A stretch of DNA of 9,841 bases, taken from positions 1 through 9,841 of the forward strand of contig JBGUKW010000025.1 in NCBI GenBank assembly GCA_045114665.1, in the 5' to 3' direction. The notes under the pieces were generated by a model. It had not been told where the DNA came from. It saw only the letters and a program-made list of their open reading frames with translations, and did no database searches. The position numbers and the translations under genes are program-made. This DNA is from CADAWZ01 sp045114665 (GTDB lineage Bacteria; Vulcanimicrobiota; CADAWZ01). Shown here one piece after another: positions 1-6,407 of this stretch; the first letter of the stretch is position 1; each line of letters starts with the position of its first letter.

Positions 1-1539
1 ATCACAGACTTTTTCTATTGCATTATCTTGACCTATTATCTTCTTTTTCAATATATCATTCATAGATTTTAAAGCAACATTTTTTCGCCTTACATTATCT
101 ATTGAAATTCCAGCCTGTTTAGCAACTGCTTTTTCAACATATTCCATAGACAATGTTTTTACATTGTCCATGGCTGACATAGCACAAGCCTCATCTAAAA
201 GCAAAAATGCTTTTGAAGGAAAATAAGAATTTTTGATAAATTCGTCTGCCAATCTAATAGATTTATTAATAATAGAAACAGGTATATCTATATTATAATG
301 TGAAGCTAAACTCTCATTTTCTGCTTTTAATATTTCTACTGTAGTGTCAATATCTAGTTCCTTCAAATCAATTTTCTCACAACAGACAGATAAAATAGGA
401 TCTTTGACATATACTTTTTCATAAGCCTCAGGAGTAGTTATCATTATTGTTCTTATTTTCTGCTCCTCAATCAGTTGCTTGATATCATTCAAAACAGACA
501 TTACTCCCCAAGTAACCCTGTCTTCTATAGCAATTTCCATTACTGAATCAAAAACAATTATATTGCCTGGGAACATTGCATTTTTTAGAAAATCCTTAAA
601 TTTCTGCCCATTATCTTTTGAATCACCAAAAATTTGAAAAATTTTATTTCTCGTAATCTCTATAACACGAGAATTTTTTATCATTGGAGAGGCTTCTGAA
701 CGAATATAAGAAACGACACCTTCAACTAATGCAGTACGCCCTGTTCCTCTCTCTCCTACTATTACAGGATTATTAGTCTTTGTCTTCATCAAGCAAAGAT
801 TTATATTTGCAATTTCCTTATCTCTGCCCTGTATCTTTTTTAATTTTCCTGTCAATGACAACATGGAAAGATCTCTTGTAAAAAATTGAATTTGATTAGC
901 AGCTTCATTAATCTTACCAAGAGTATTTAATGAATTTCCAGTATTCAAAACAGGAGATATAACACCTTGAAGAGCAGGATTATACAAAGGAATATAGTTT
1001 AATGGTCTTGTTGTTTGACCTTTTTCGATATTAGTAGATTCAACTTTTTTAAGATCAGATGTCAAATTAGCTAAAGAATTTACTTCTTCTTGTTCAAAAT
1101 CTATATCAACATCCCCATATTTTTTATTTATATTTCTTTTAAATGATTTTATATCAGGAATTCTAATACTAATAATTCTAACTGCTGTACTAAGTCCAGA
1201 ATTTAAGACAGCAGTTATCAAATTTTCTTCTTCAACTTCTTTAAGACCTAATTGTTCAGCATAATCATTAGCAAGTTCAAAAATCTTTTGCAATCTCTTT
1301 GTCTGAGGTCCTTTACCTTTAGCTAATCCCTTGTAATCCTCCATTGACGATTCAAGTCTTCTGCTTATTTCATCAATATCAACAGACATTTCAGACAATA
1401 TATTAAAAAGCACTCCTTCTTCATAGATCATCGCCCAAAGAATATGTTCTGCCCCAACAAAACCATTTTCATATTCGCCTGAAATTTGATAAGCCCTATC
1501 AATACATTTTTTTATAAAATCACAATATGGAATAGACAT
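1..1539 (-). CDS. Clp/Hsp100-family AAA+ protein with degenerate D1 ATPase (partial, C-terminus beyond window)
   Basis: The frame is open from ATG at 1537-1539 to the left edge, giving 513 visible residues. An in-frame TGA lies 6 codons upstream, so this is the first possible ATG. The ribosome site is weak (GAGG about 14 bases away). Seen: two Clp N-terminal-like repeats (about residues 5-70 and 80-135), a low-complexity linker (about 140-233), then a D1 module beginning with GRDKE (238-242). Walker A is GERGTGRT (262-269), so the usual Lys is Arg268. Walker B is IIVFDS (327-332), with Ser for the catalytic Glu. The place of the paired Arg fingers (ERRF in ClpB) reads SVCC. The aromatic pore-loop YRGEF is absent (about 300-312). 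The D1 lid (FPSKAFLLLDEA) and the entry to D2 (IIGQDNAIEKV, 501-511) are well conserved, with no ClpB-type middle domain. Known: Clp ATPases unfold proteins as hexamers. Inferred: D1 is structural and D2, mostly outside the window, drives the motor. It could be ClpA/ClpC-like or an unnamed relative. Confidence 0.88.
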   Translation of the reverse strand, partial: MSIPYCDFIKKCIDRAYQISGEYENGFVGAEHILWAMIYEEGVLFNILSEMSVDIDEISRRLESSMEDYKGLAKGKGPQTKRLQKIFELANDYAEQLGLKEVEEENLITAVLNSGLSTAVRIISIRIPDIKSFKRNINKKYGDVDIDFEQEEVNSLANLTSDLKKVESTNIEKGQTTRPLNYIPLYNPALQGVISPVLNTGNSLNTLGKINEAANQIQFFTRDLSMLSLTGKLKKIQGRDKEIANINLCLMKTKTNNPVIVGERGTGRTALVEGVVSYIRSEASPMIKNSRVIEITRNKIFQIFGDSKDNGQKFKDFLKNAMFPGNIIVFDSVMEIAIEDRVTWGVMSVLNDIKQLIEEQKIRTIMITTPEAYEKVYVKDPILSVCCEKIDLKELDIDTTVEILKAENESLASHYNIDIPVSIINKSIRLADEFIKNSYFPSKAFLLLDEACAMSAMDNVKTLSMEYVEKAVAKQAGISIDNVRRKNVALKSMNDILKKKIIGQDNAIEKVCD

Positions 1540-1604
1540 CTTTAAACTATAACCTCATATTTTCTAAACTTTAATAATTCCTATTTTTTTCCCATTTAAT
1601 TACA
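1540..1604. other. 65-base gap between radical SAM and Clp-like genes
   Basis: This is the widest gap in the minus-strand gene run. I see no GC-rich hairpin with a U-tract that would end the upstream transcript and no convincing -35/-10 pair on the minus strand. Read-through into the Clp-like gene is therefore the simplest reading. A 9-base direct repeat, ctaaacttt, occurs at 1564-1572 and again at 1605-1613 over the radical SAM stop codon. In sequence this AT-rich it may be chance. Confidence 0.5.
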
Positions 1605-2834
1605 CTAAACTTTTATAAATCCTAATTTCTTCCATTCAAGTATGTTAAATGATTCAATTTCTTGTTCTTCCCACCAACCGTCAAGTTTTCCCCACTCTCT
1701 CATTTTATTCAAAATGTCTTTTGTTTTCTCAGAAAGATGAGTTGGAATTGAATTCCAAAGAGGAGTCATAGGAAGTGGCATAAAAAAATGGCAGTGAATT
1801 CTTGCATCGTACTTCTTTATTAAAATTGTCATTATTTCTATGCTTTCATCAACTTCTTCTTGAGTTTCATCTGGAAAACCAAAAATAAAATCACAATGTG
1901 AGGTAAATCCTCTACTCCTTGCAAGAGCAACGGCATTTAATGGAATTTCAATGCCACTAGTCCTACAGGTTCTCTTTAAAACAGGCTTAGAACCAGATTG
2001 AATACCTATAGCTATTTTCTTATTAGAACAATATTTCTCCAATAAATCCAATGTGCGATCATTTATACATTCTGGTCTTATTTCTGAAGGAAAATAAGCT
2101 ATATCTAAATCCTTAACTCCACAATCTTTTACAGATTTCAAAAGTTCTTCAATAGCTTCGTAATGTATCTCTCCAGCCCGCATCGATTGATAAGAGAAAG
2201 CATTTGGAGAAAGAAAATATAATCTTTGACCATTATAATGATCGGCTTTTTCGATTCCCCTTATTACAGATTGTATAGACCTATGGCGTATAGTTCTTCT
2301 AAAAAGCCGAGGAGTTTGGCAGAAATGACAGTTATAAAAACAACCTCTTGTTATCTCCATTGGTCCACATAAATTGTGTCTATGGCAAACAGGATAATAA
2401 TCATCTATATTTACAGGCTCTTCATTTTTATCTTCTATTATTTCTCCGTCAGGAAGCTCTCCGCCTTTTTCAATAATATCAACAAAATCAGTTAAAGTTC
2501 TTTCCCCTTCTCCAACAAAAACAGTGTTAAATCCAAGTGCAAGAGTTCCTTCTGGATCTGCAGTAGCATGAGGTCCGCCTGCAATAAAATATACATCATT
2601 AAATCTACTTCTTATCTCTTTTATCTCTTCATATACTTTCATCATCTGAAGAGTTGTAAAAGAATAAGCCAAAATTGGTCTCTTGTAAATTTTTTTAAAA
2701 TCGACTAAAGATTCAATAGAATCCAATAAATATATTGGAAGATTTTTAGAAGCCTTTTCAACAATTCCCATTAAAAGTGGAAGTGAATATCTATTAAATT
2801 GTGTACGCCTAAATATGATTGCAAAATTACTCAT
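1605..2834 (-). CDS. B12-binding-domain radical SAM protein
   Basis: 409 residues. The N-terminal part (about 1-140) has the Rossmann-like layout of cobalamin-binding domains attached to radical SAM enzymes, including AGGPHA (85-90) and FVGEGE (106-111). The classical DxHxxG cobalamin loop is not visible. The radical SAM core follows, with the 4Fe-4S motif C165-x3-C169-x2-C172 (RGCFYNCHFC). IGIQSGS (276-282) and DFIFGFPDET (315-324) match later strands of the SAM barrel. The C-terminal about 55 residues are basic and Trp-containing. Family knowledge: such enzymes use SAM cleavage, often with cobalamin, for methylation or rearrangement. The overall pattern recalls the small MJ1487-type B12/radical SAM family of unknown substrate, an assignment made from memory. 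ATG overlaps the stop of the S41 gene (ATGA), implying translational coupling. No strong separate ribosome site is seen. Likely cytoplasmic; substrate unknown. Confidence 0.9.
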   Translation of the reverse strand: MSNFAIIFRRTQFNRYSLPLLMGIVEKASKNLPIYLLDSIESLVDFKKIYKRPILAYSFTTLQMMKVYEEIKEIRSRFNDVYFIAGGPHATADPEGTLALGFNTVFVGEGERTLTDFVDIIEKGGELPDGEIIEDKNEEPVNIDDYYPVCHRHNLCGPMEITRGCFYNCHFCQTPRLFRRTIRHRSIQSVIRGIEKADHYNGQRLYFLSPNAFSYQSMRAGEIHYEAIEELLKSVKDCGVKDLDIAYFPSEIRPECINDRTLDLLEKYCSNKKIAIGIQSGSKPVLKRTCRTSGIEIPLNAVALARSRGFTSHCDFIFGFPDETQEEVDESIEIMTILIKKYDARIHCHFFMPLPMTPLWNSIPTHLSEKTKDILNKMREWGKLDGWWEEQEIESFNILEWKKLGFIKV

Positions 2835-4201
2835 TTTATTTTCGTTCTCAATATTTCTTCAGCTTTTTGCATAACTGCATTAGTTTCTAAAGTTATATTT
2901 GCAGAAGAATTATCACTTTCAACAATTACATCTGGCTTTAAACCAATTTTATCTATATCTCTTCCATTTGGTGTACAATAATGTGCAACAGTTACCTTAA
3001 AAGCAGAACCATCTCTCAGAGGTAAAAGTTGTTGAATTGAACCTTTTCCGAAACTTTTTTCTCCTACAATTACAGCCCTTTTATAATCTTGAAAAGCCCC
3101 AGCTGTCAACTCAGAAGCACTTGCAGAATATTTATTTACTAAAATAATAACGGGCAAATCAGAAGAATGTTTGCCAGAATACTGCTTAGGTGTCATATTT
3201 CCATATTTATTTTTAACAGCCATAATTGGCTTATCTTTTCCAATAAATATTCCAGAAATTTCAATAGCTGAAGTAACATAACCTCCACCATTATTTCTGA
3301 GATCAATTATAAGACCTTTTATATTTTGTTTAGTCAATTCATCAAGTGCTTTTATAAATGAAGAAGTAGTATTTCTTCCAAAACTTCTTATCCTTATATA
3401 ACCAATATCTCTAAATACAACTTTTGAAGATATTGGTTGAGCAACTATCAAATCTCTTACTATTTTATATTTGCGAAGTCCAAAAATACCCTTTCTTTTT
3501 ATCGAAAGTTCTACAACAGTTCCCTTTGGTCCTCTCAATTTAGATGTACATACATCTAAATCCATTCCTTTTGTAGGAACTCCGTCAATCTCAACAATCA
3601 TATCACCAGATTTTAAGCCCTGTACCCAAGAAGGTGTTCCCTCAATAGGTTCTATGATAGTTAATATATTGTCATTTGATTTATCGAGTTCAAGATAAAT
3701 CCCTATTCCACCAAAATTTGCTGCTTGAAGTGATTCCATCATTGAAGAATATTCTTCTGGTGTCAAAAACGACGAATAAGGATCACCTGTTCCATGAAAC
3801 AATCCTGAAATACAGCAATATCGTATCAAATTTTTAGGAATTTTTGTGTTGAGCTTTATAACCTTTTCATATATATCTGAAGGTTTCTCAAACTCTTCAC
3901 CTTCAAAAAAATATTTTTCTCCAGATGCCTCACAAAGAAATTTTAATTCATCTGCAACAGCTTTTGCCAAACCTTTTTCTGTTACAGAACCATAAAACTG
4001 ATGTAATATTATTTTTGTTATCCTATAAAAAATCTCGTCATCAGGATTAAATCCTATATCCTTTTTTGATTCGACAATTTTTTTATAATCAGGATGCACT
4101 TCTTTATTTTCTTTACTATCTTTTTCTGAATCAATTGAATCAGCAAATGCAAAAGAAAAACAACATAAAAATAGGACTATTAAAAATAAATACTTTTTCA
4201 A
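2831..4201 (-). CDS. S41 family C-terminal processing protease (CtpA-like) with PDZ domain
   Basis: 456 residues, starting at TTG (4199-4201) with GGAG 9 bases upstream. No better in-frame ATG is near. A signal peptide covers about residues 1-20 (MKKYLFLIVLFLCC, then FAFADS), so the enzyme is exported to the periplasm. A helical N-terminal region carries GDPYSSFLTPEEY (139-151), typical of the family just before PDZ. The PDZ domain (about 164-238) includes GGIGI, GLKSGDMIVEIDG and KLRGPKG. The catalytic S41 core follows: GYIRI (267-271), LIIDLRNNGGG (297-307), nucleophile Ser361 in SASASE, Lys386 in SFGKGSIQ and Gln390, matching the Ser/Lys/Gln spacing known from Tsp/CtpA. CTPNGRDI (409-416) and GLKPD (420-424) close the core. 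Length is normal for CtpA. It cleaves near the C-termini of extracytoplasmic proteins; its substrate here is unknown. It sits 16 bases after the 71-residue gene and overlaps the radical SAM gene by 4 bases. Confidence 0.95.
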   Translation of the reverse strand: MKKYLFLIVLFLCCFSFAFADSIDSEKDSKENKEVHPDYKKIVESKKDIGFNPDDEIFYRITKIILHQFYGSVTEKGLAKAVADELKFLCEASGEKYFFEGEEFEKPSDIYEKVIKLNTKIPKNLIRYCCISGLFHGTGDPYSSFLTPEEYSSMMESLQAANFGGIGIYLELDKSNDNILTIIEPIEGTPSWVQGLKSGDMIVEIDGVPTKGMDLDVCTSKLRGPKGTVVELSIKRKGIFGLRKYKIVRDLIVAQPISSKVVFRDIGYIRIRSFGRNTTSSFIKALDELTKQNIKGLIIDLRNNGGGYVTSAIEISGIFIGKDKPIMAVKNKYGNMTPKQYSGKHSSDLPVIILVNKYSASASELTAGAFQDYKRAVIVGEKSFGKGSIQQLLPLRDGSAFKVTVAHYCTPNGRDIDKIGLKPDVIVESDNSSANITLETNAVMQKAEEILRTKIK

Positions 4202-4210
4202 AATATATCA

Positions 4211-4214
4211 CTCC
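4211..4214 (-). promoter_or_regulatory. ribosome binding site deciding the TTG start of the S41 protease
   Basis: GGAG on the minus strand lies 9 bases before TTG at 4199-4201 and within the 16-base gap after the upstream stop. The signal peptide begins immediately after this TTG, which supports TTG over any internal ATG. Confidence 0.7.
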
Positions 4215-4217
4215 GTT

Positions 4218-4433
4218 TTAGATTTTTTTGTATTTTTTGACCTCAAAAATAGGTCCATTCATTCCAATTCCCATCATATTACGAAGTTCTTTTCCTTCAA
4301 TAGTGGCTTTGTCACCTTGTGCATAAAGTGAACTATCTCCACCCTTCAATCTATATGAAGTGCCATCTTCAGATTTCAATGTCCAAACACCACCATCTAA
4401 ATCAACTTTTTCAATAATTCCCGTAATTTTCAT
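4218..4433 (-). CDS. small soluble protein of unknown function, possible OB-fold-like beta domain
   Basis: 71 residues with no signal peptide, membrane segment or cysteine. The pattern is alternating hydrophobic strands and glycine turns: MKITGIIEKV, then GGVWTLKSEDGTSYRLKG, GDKATIEGK and a final strand FEVKKYKKI. This resembles small five-stranded barrel (OB-like) proteins in which a G-x-W-x-L strand is followed by a Y-x-L strand and a G-x-x-A/V-x-V/I-x-G turn. I do not recognise a specific family. The start is well supported: GAGG sits 7 bases upstream inside the last codons of the S8 gene, and the start codon lies 2 bases after its stop. Placement between two exported proteases suggests a partner or regulator, but the lack of an export signal argues that it stays in the cytoplasm. 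Function not assigned. Confidence 0.85.
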   Translation of the reverse strand: MKITGIIEKVDLDGGVWTLKSEDGTSYRLKGGDSSLYAQGDKATIEGKELRNMMGIGMNGPIFEVKKYKKI

Positions 4434-4435
4434 GA

Positions 4436-6247
4436 TTAATCCTCACAAGGTACATTATTTATATAAATATAAGCCAAAATAAAACATATTACAGCTCCGA
4501 GTAAAAGCCATAAATTAGAAACAATAGCAAATGAAGTGAAAATAGAAATAACAAATTTTTCAATAATAAGACTTGACAACATAGAAGCTCCCATTCCAAT
4601 ACAAATACCAGAAGATAACCTTCTCAAAAATTTAAAAGGAAGAGAAACAATCATTAAAACAAACGGTATAAATGCACTAAAAAATACTGGCTCAACAAAA
4701 TTAGAATTTCCAAAAAGCATATATCCCCAAGAACAAATTCCACATGAAGCCAATTTTACAAAGATATTACTTGAGTTTCCGATAAATGGAATAAAGAACA
4801 AGCCACAAGCACCAATAAAAATACCAAGTGCAAATGAAATCGAACCAACAAATTTATTTATATAAGATCGCTTTCCTAAAAACTTCTTAATCAAAAATGC
4901 AACGACAAAAGAAATAATCAATGACAGCAAATTCCCCAAAAATCCTTTTTTGCCTTTTTTCATATCTGAGTATGCTTCATTATTAAATCCTTTTGCCATT
5001 TTTACAGCCTTTTCAGCATTGACAATTCCTGCTCCATATCCTTCTTCAAGTTTTAATCCCTTTTTATAAGCACTGTCTTTTAAAATTTTTACAACTTTAT
5101 CAGGATGTGTAACACCTGTTGACATCACAAGTGCAACAACTCCTGCCACATGTGGAGAAGCCATTGAAGTACCCTGATAAAGAGGATAACCACTTTTTGA
5201 AGGGTCTCTATCCAAAATAGTATTTTGCATGATTCCATCAGGTTTGCCATCGTTATTTTGATCGACAGACATATCACCACCTGGAGCAGCAATATCTATT
5301 GTTTTTCCTCTAGTTGAATAAGGGGCTAACTGATTATCATATCTTATTGATGAAACTGAAAGACAATACTTATAACCTGCAGGATAATTTGGAACTGTCC
5401 CCTTATCATTTCCTGCTGCACATACAACAACACAACCTTTGTCATGTGCATATTTACAGGCATTCTCTAATATTCTGCTTCCATATTTTCCACCCAAACT
5501 ACAATTTATTACCTTTGCACCATTTTTTGCAGCATATTTTATTCCCTCTGCTATGTCAGCAAGACTGCCAAATCCTTCATTATCTAAAACTTTTACAGGC
5601 ATTATTTTGGCATTAAAGGCAATTCCAGCAACACCTTTTCCGTTATTTGTTGACTGTGCTATAGTGCCAGCAACATGTGTTCCATGTCCATTGTCATCAC
5701 AAGCATGTTCATTATTTGCTATAAAATTGTAAGGAGAAACAAAAATTGTTTTATTTAAATCTTCTACTTTTTTAAATTTGTCATAATCTTTATAAGCTAC
5801 TCCACTATCAACAACTGCAACAATTATATTTTTGCCTGTTGAATGTCTCCAAGCCTTTTCCATATTTATTTTTTGAAAATTCCACTGATATTTGTACATA
5901 GGATCATTAGGAGAGTCTGCAAATGCTCTATAAATATAGTTAGGTTCTATATTTTTTACAAAAGATTTTTTATTTAATTCATTTATAGCTGAATTGACAT
6001 CAATATCATTTAATTTTACAACTGCAAGGTCTGAAGATTCATTTATATTCTCTATTTTGAATCTTTTATCTTTTGATAAAGAATTTAACATCTGTACAGA
6101 AGAATTATTTTCTTCAAATTCAATAACAACTTCATCAGAGACAAAATCTCCCTGAGCAGAATATGGCTTTTTTATATTATCTGCAAAAACAGAAGTTATA
6201 CAAACACAAAAAACAATAAAAAAGAGGCAAAAAGTAAATTTTTTCAT
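4436..6247 (-). CDS. S8 subtilisin-like protease with propeptide and C-terminal multi-pass membrane domain
   Basis: 603 residues. The signal peptide is at about 1-22 (ending SVFADN). A propeptide follows (about 36-108: strand VVIEFEE, helix, NIEPNYIYRA), of the kind that folds and inhibits subtilases until cleaved. The catalytic domain spans about 115-420: Asp147 in VVDSGV, His188 in NGHGTHVAGT, oxyanion Asn280 in AAGN, and Ser361 in GTSMASPHVAG. The triad is complete. A short basic linker (MKKGKKG, 429-435) leads into roughly six hydrophobic segments (about 436-455, 463-489, 495-513, 518-538, 545-568, 572-597) ending in a short polar tail. Ordinary bacterial subtilases end near the catalytic domain, so the membrane part is unusual and would tether the protease to the inner membrane facing the periplasm. 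ATG at 6245-6247 has AAGGGG 7 bases upstream. It is the first gene of the minus-strand unit. Confidence 0.95.
   Translation of the reverse strand: MKKFTFCLFFIVFCVCITSVFADNIKKPYSAQGDFVSDEVVIEFEENNSSVQMLNSLSKDKRFKIENINESSDLAVVKLNDIDVNSAINELNKKSFVKNIEPNYIYRAFADSPNDPMYKYQWNFQKINMEKAWRHSTGKNIIVAVVDSGVAYKDYDKFKKVEDLNKTIFVSPYNFIANNEHACDDNGHGTHVAGTIAQSTNNGKGVAGIAFNAKIMPVKVLDNEGFGSLADIAEGIKYAAKNGAKVINCSLGGKYGSRILENACKYAHDKGCVVVCAAGNDKGTVPNYPAGYKYCLSVSSIRYDNQLAPYSTRGKTIDIAAPGGDMSVDQNNDGKPDGIMQNTILDRDPSKSGYPLYQGTSMASPHVAGVVALVMSTGVTHPDKVVKILKDSAYKKGLKLEEGYGAGIVNAEKAVKMAKGFNNEAYSDMKKGKKGFLGNLLSLIISFVVAFLIKKFLGKRSYINKFVGSISFALGIFIGACGLFFIPFIGNSSNIFVKLASCGICSWGYMLFGNSNFVEPVFFSAFIPFVLMIVSLPFKFLRRLSSGICIGMGASMLSSLIIEKFVISIFTSFAIVSNLWLLLGAVICFILAYIYINNVPCED
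4441..4444 (-). promoter_or_regulatory. ribosome binding site of the 71-residue gene inside the S8 gene end
   Basis: GAGG on the minus strand is formed by the last Glu and Asp codons of the S8 protease, 7 bases before the ATG at 4431-4433. It ties translation of the small gene to that of the protease gene. Confidence 0.65.
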
Positions 6248-6316
6248 ATAAATTCCCCTTGAAATATTAGCGAAAGTTACAAATAGTTAAATATATATTA
6301 ATATTATATATTTTAT

Positions 6317-6345
6317 ATTTTAAAAAACAGTCCTTTAAAAAGCAA
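6317..6345 (-). promoter_or_regulatory. candidate sigma70-type promoter for the S8 protease operon
   Basis: On the minus strand, TTGCTT (6340-6345) is separated by 17 bases from TAAAAT (6317-6322). This would start RNA near 6310 and leave a leader of about 60 bases. It overlaps the TCCTTT half of the 6-base inverted repeat. Given the AT content, chance matches are common. Confidence 0.35.
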
Positions 6346-6396
6346 AAAGGATATTAGAAAAAAACGAAAAATATTTTTAAATTGAAAATAAAAAAT

Positions 6397-6400
6397 GGAG
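6397..6400 (+). promoter_or_regulatory. ribosome binding site deciding the TTG start of the TPR protein
   Basis: GGAG is followed by 7 bases and then TTG at 6408-6410. The nearby ATG at 6395-6397 opens only six codons in another frame before TAG-free sequence reaches TAA, so it cannot be the start. The signal sequence begins directly after the TTG. Confidence 0.65.
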
Positions 6401-6407
6401 AAACAAA

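Larger units (their letters stand above)
6248..6407. promoter_or_regulatory. divergent promoter region between S8 operon and TPR operon
   Basis: 160 bases, very AT-rich, between two genes transcribed away from each other, so it must hold promoters for both directions or sites further inside. It contains the S8 ribosome site (AAGGGG on the minus strand, 6255-6260), a run of alternating A/T (about 6289-6320), and a 6-base inverted repeat TCCTTT/AAAGGA (6331-6336 and 6346-6351) that could be a regulator site. The base composition makes individual -10 calls uncertain, and no clear plus-strand promoter stands out. Confidence 0.6.

Noticed and set aside
1564..1613. 9-base direct repeat ctaaacttt on both sides of the radical SAM/Clp gap
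   Set aside because: Short, AT-rich and present only twice. No associated element or inverted partner, so chance is likely.
4536..4865. Plus-strand open frame opposite the S8 membrane domain
   Set aside because: It lies fully antisense to a well-supported protease gene, shows no recognisable domain, and its composition follows from the complementary strand.
5314..5732. Two overlapping plus-strand open frames opposite the S8 catalytic domain
   Set aside because: They are antisense shadows of conserved catalytic motifs, with no ribosome sites or domain features.
1605..6247. A peptide natural-product (RiPP) cluster, because a radical SAM enzyme and proteases are adjacent
   Set aside because: No short precursor-like gene, no SPASM or RRE-type domain and no transporter is visible in the window. 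The 71-residue protein is a folded-looking beta protein without a leader/core pattern.
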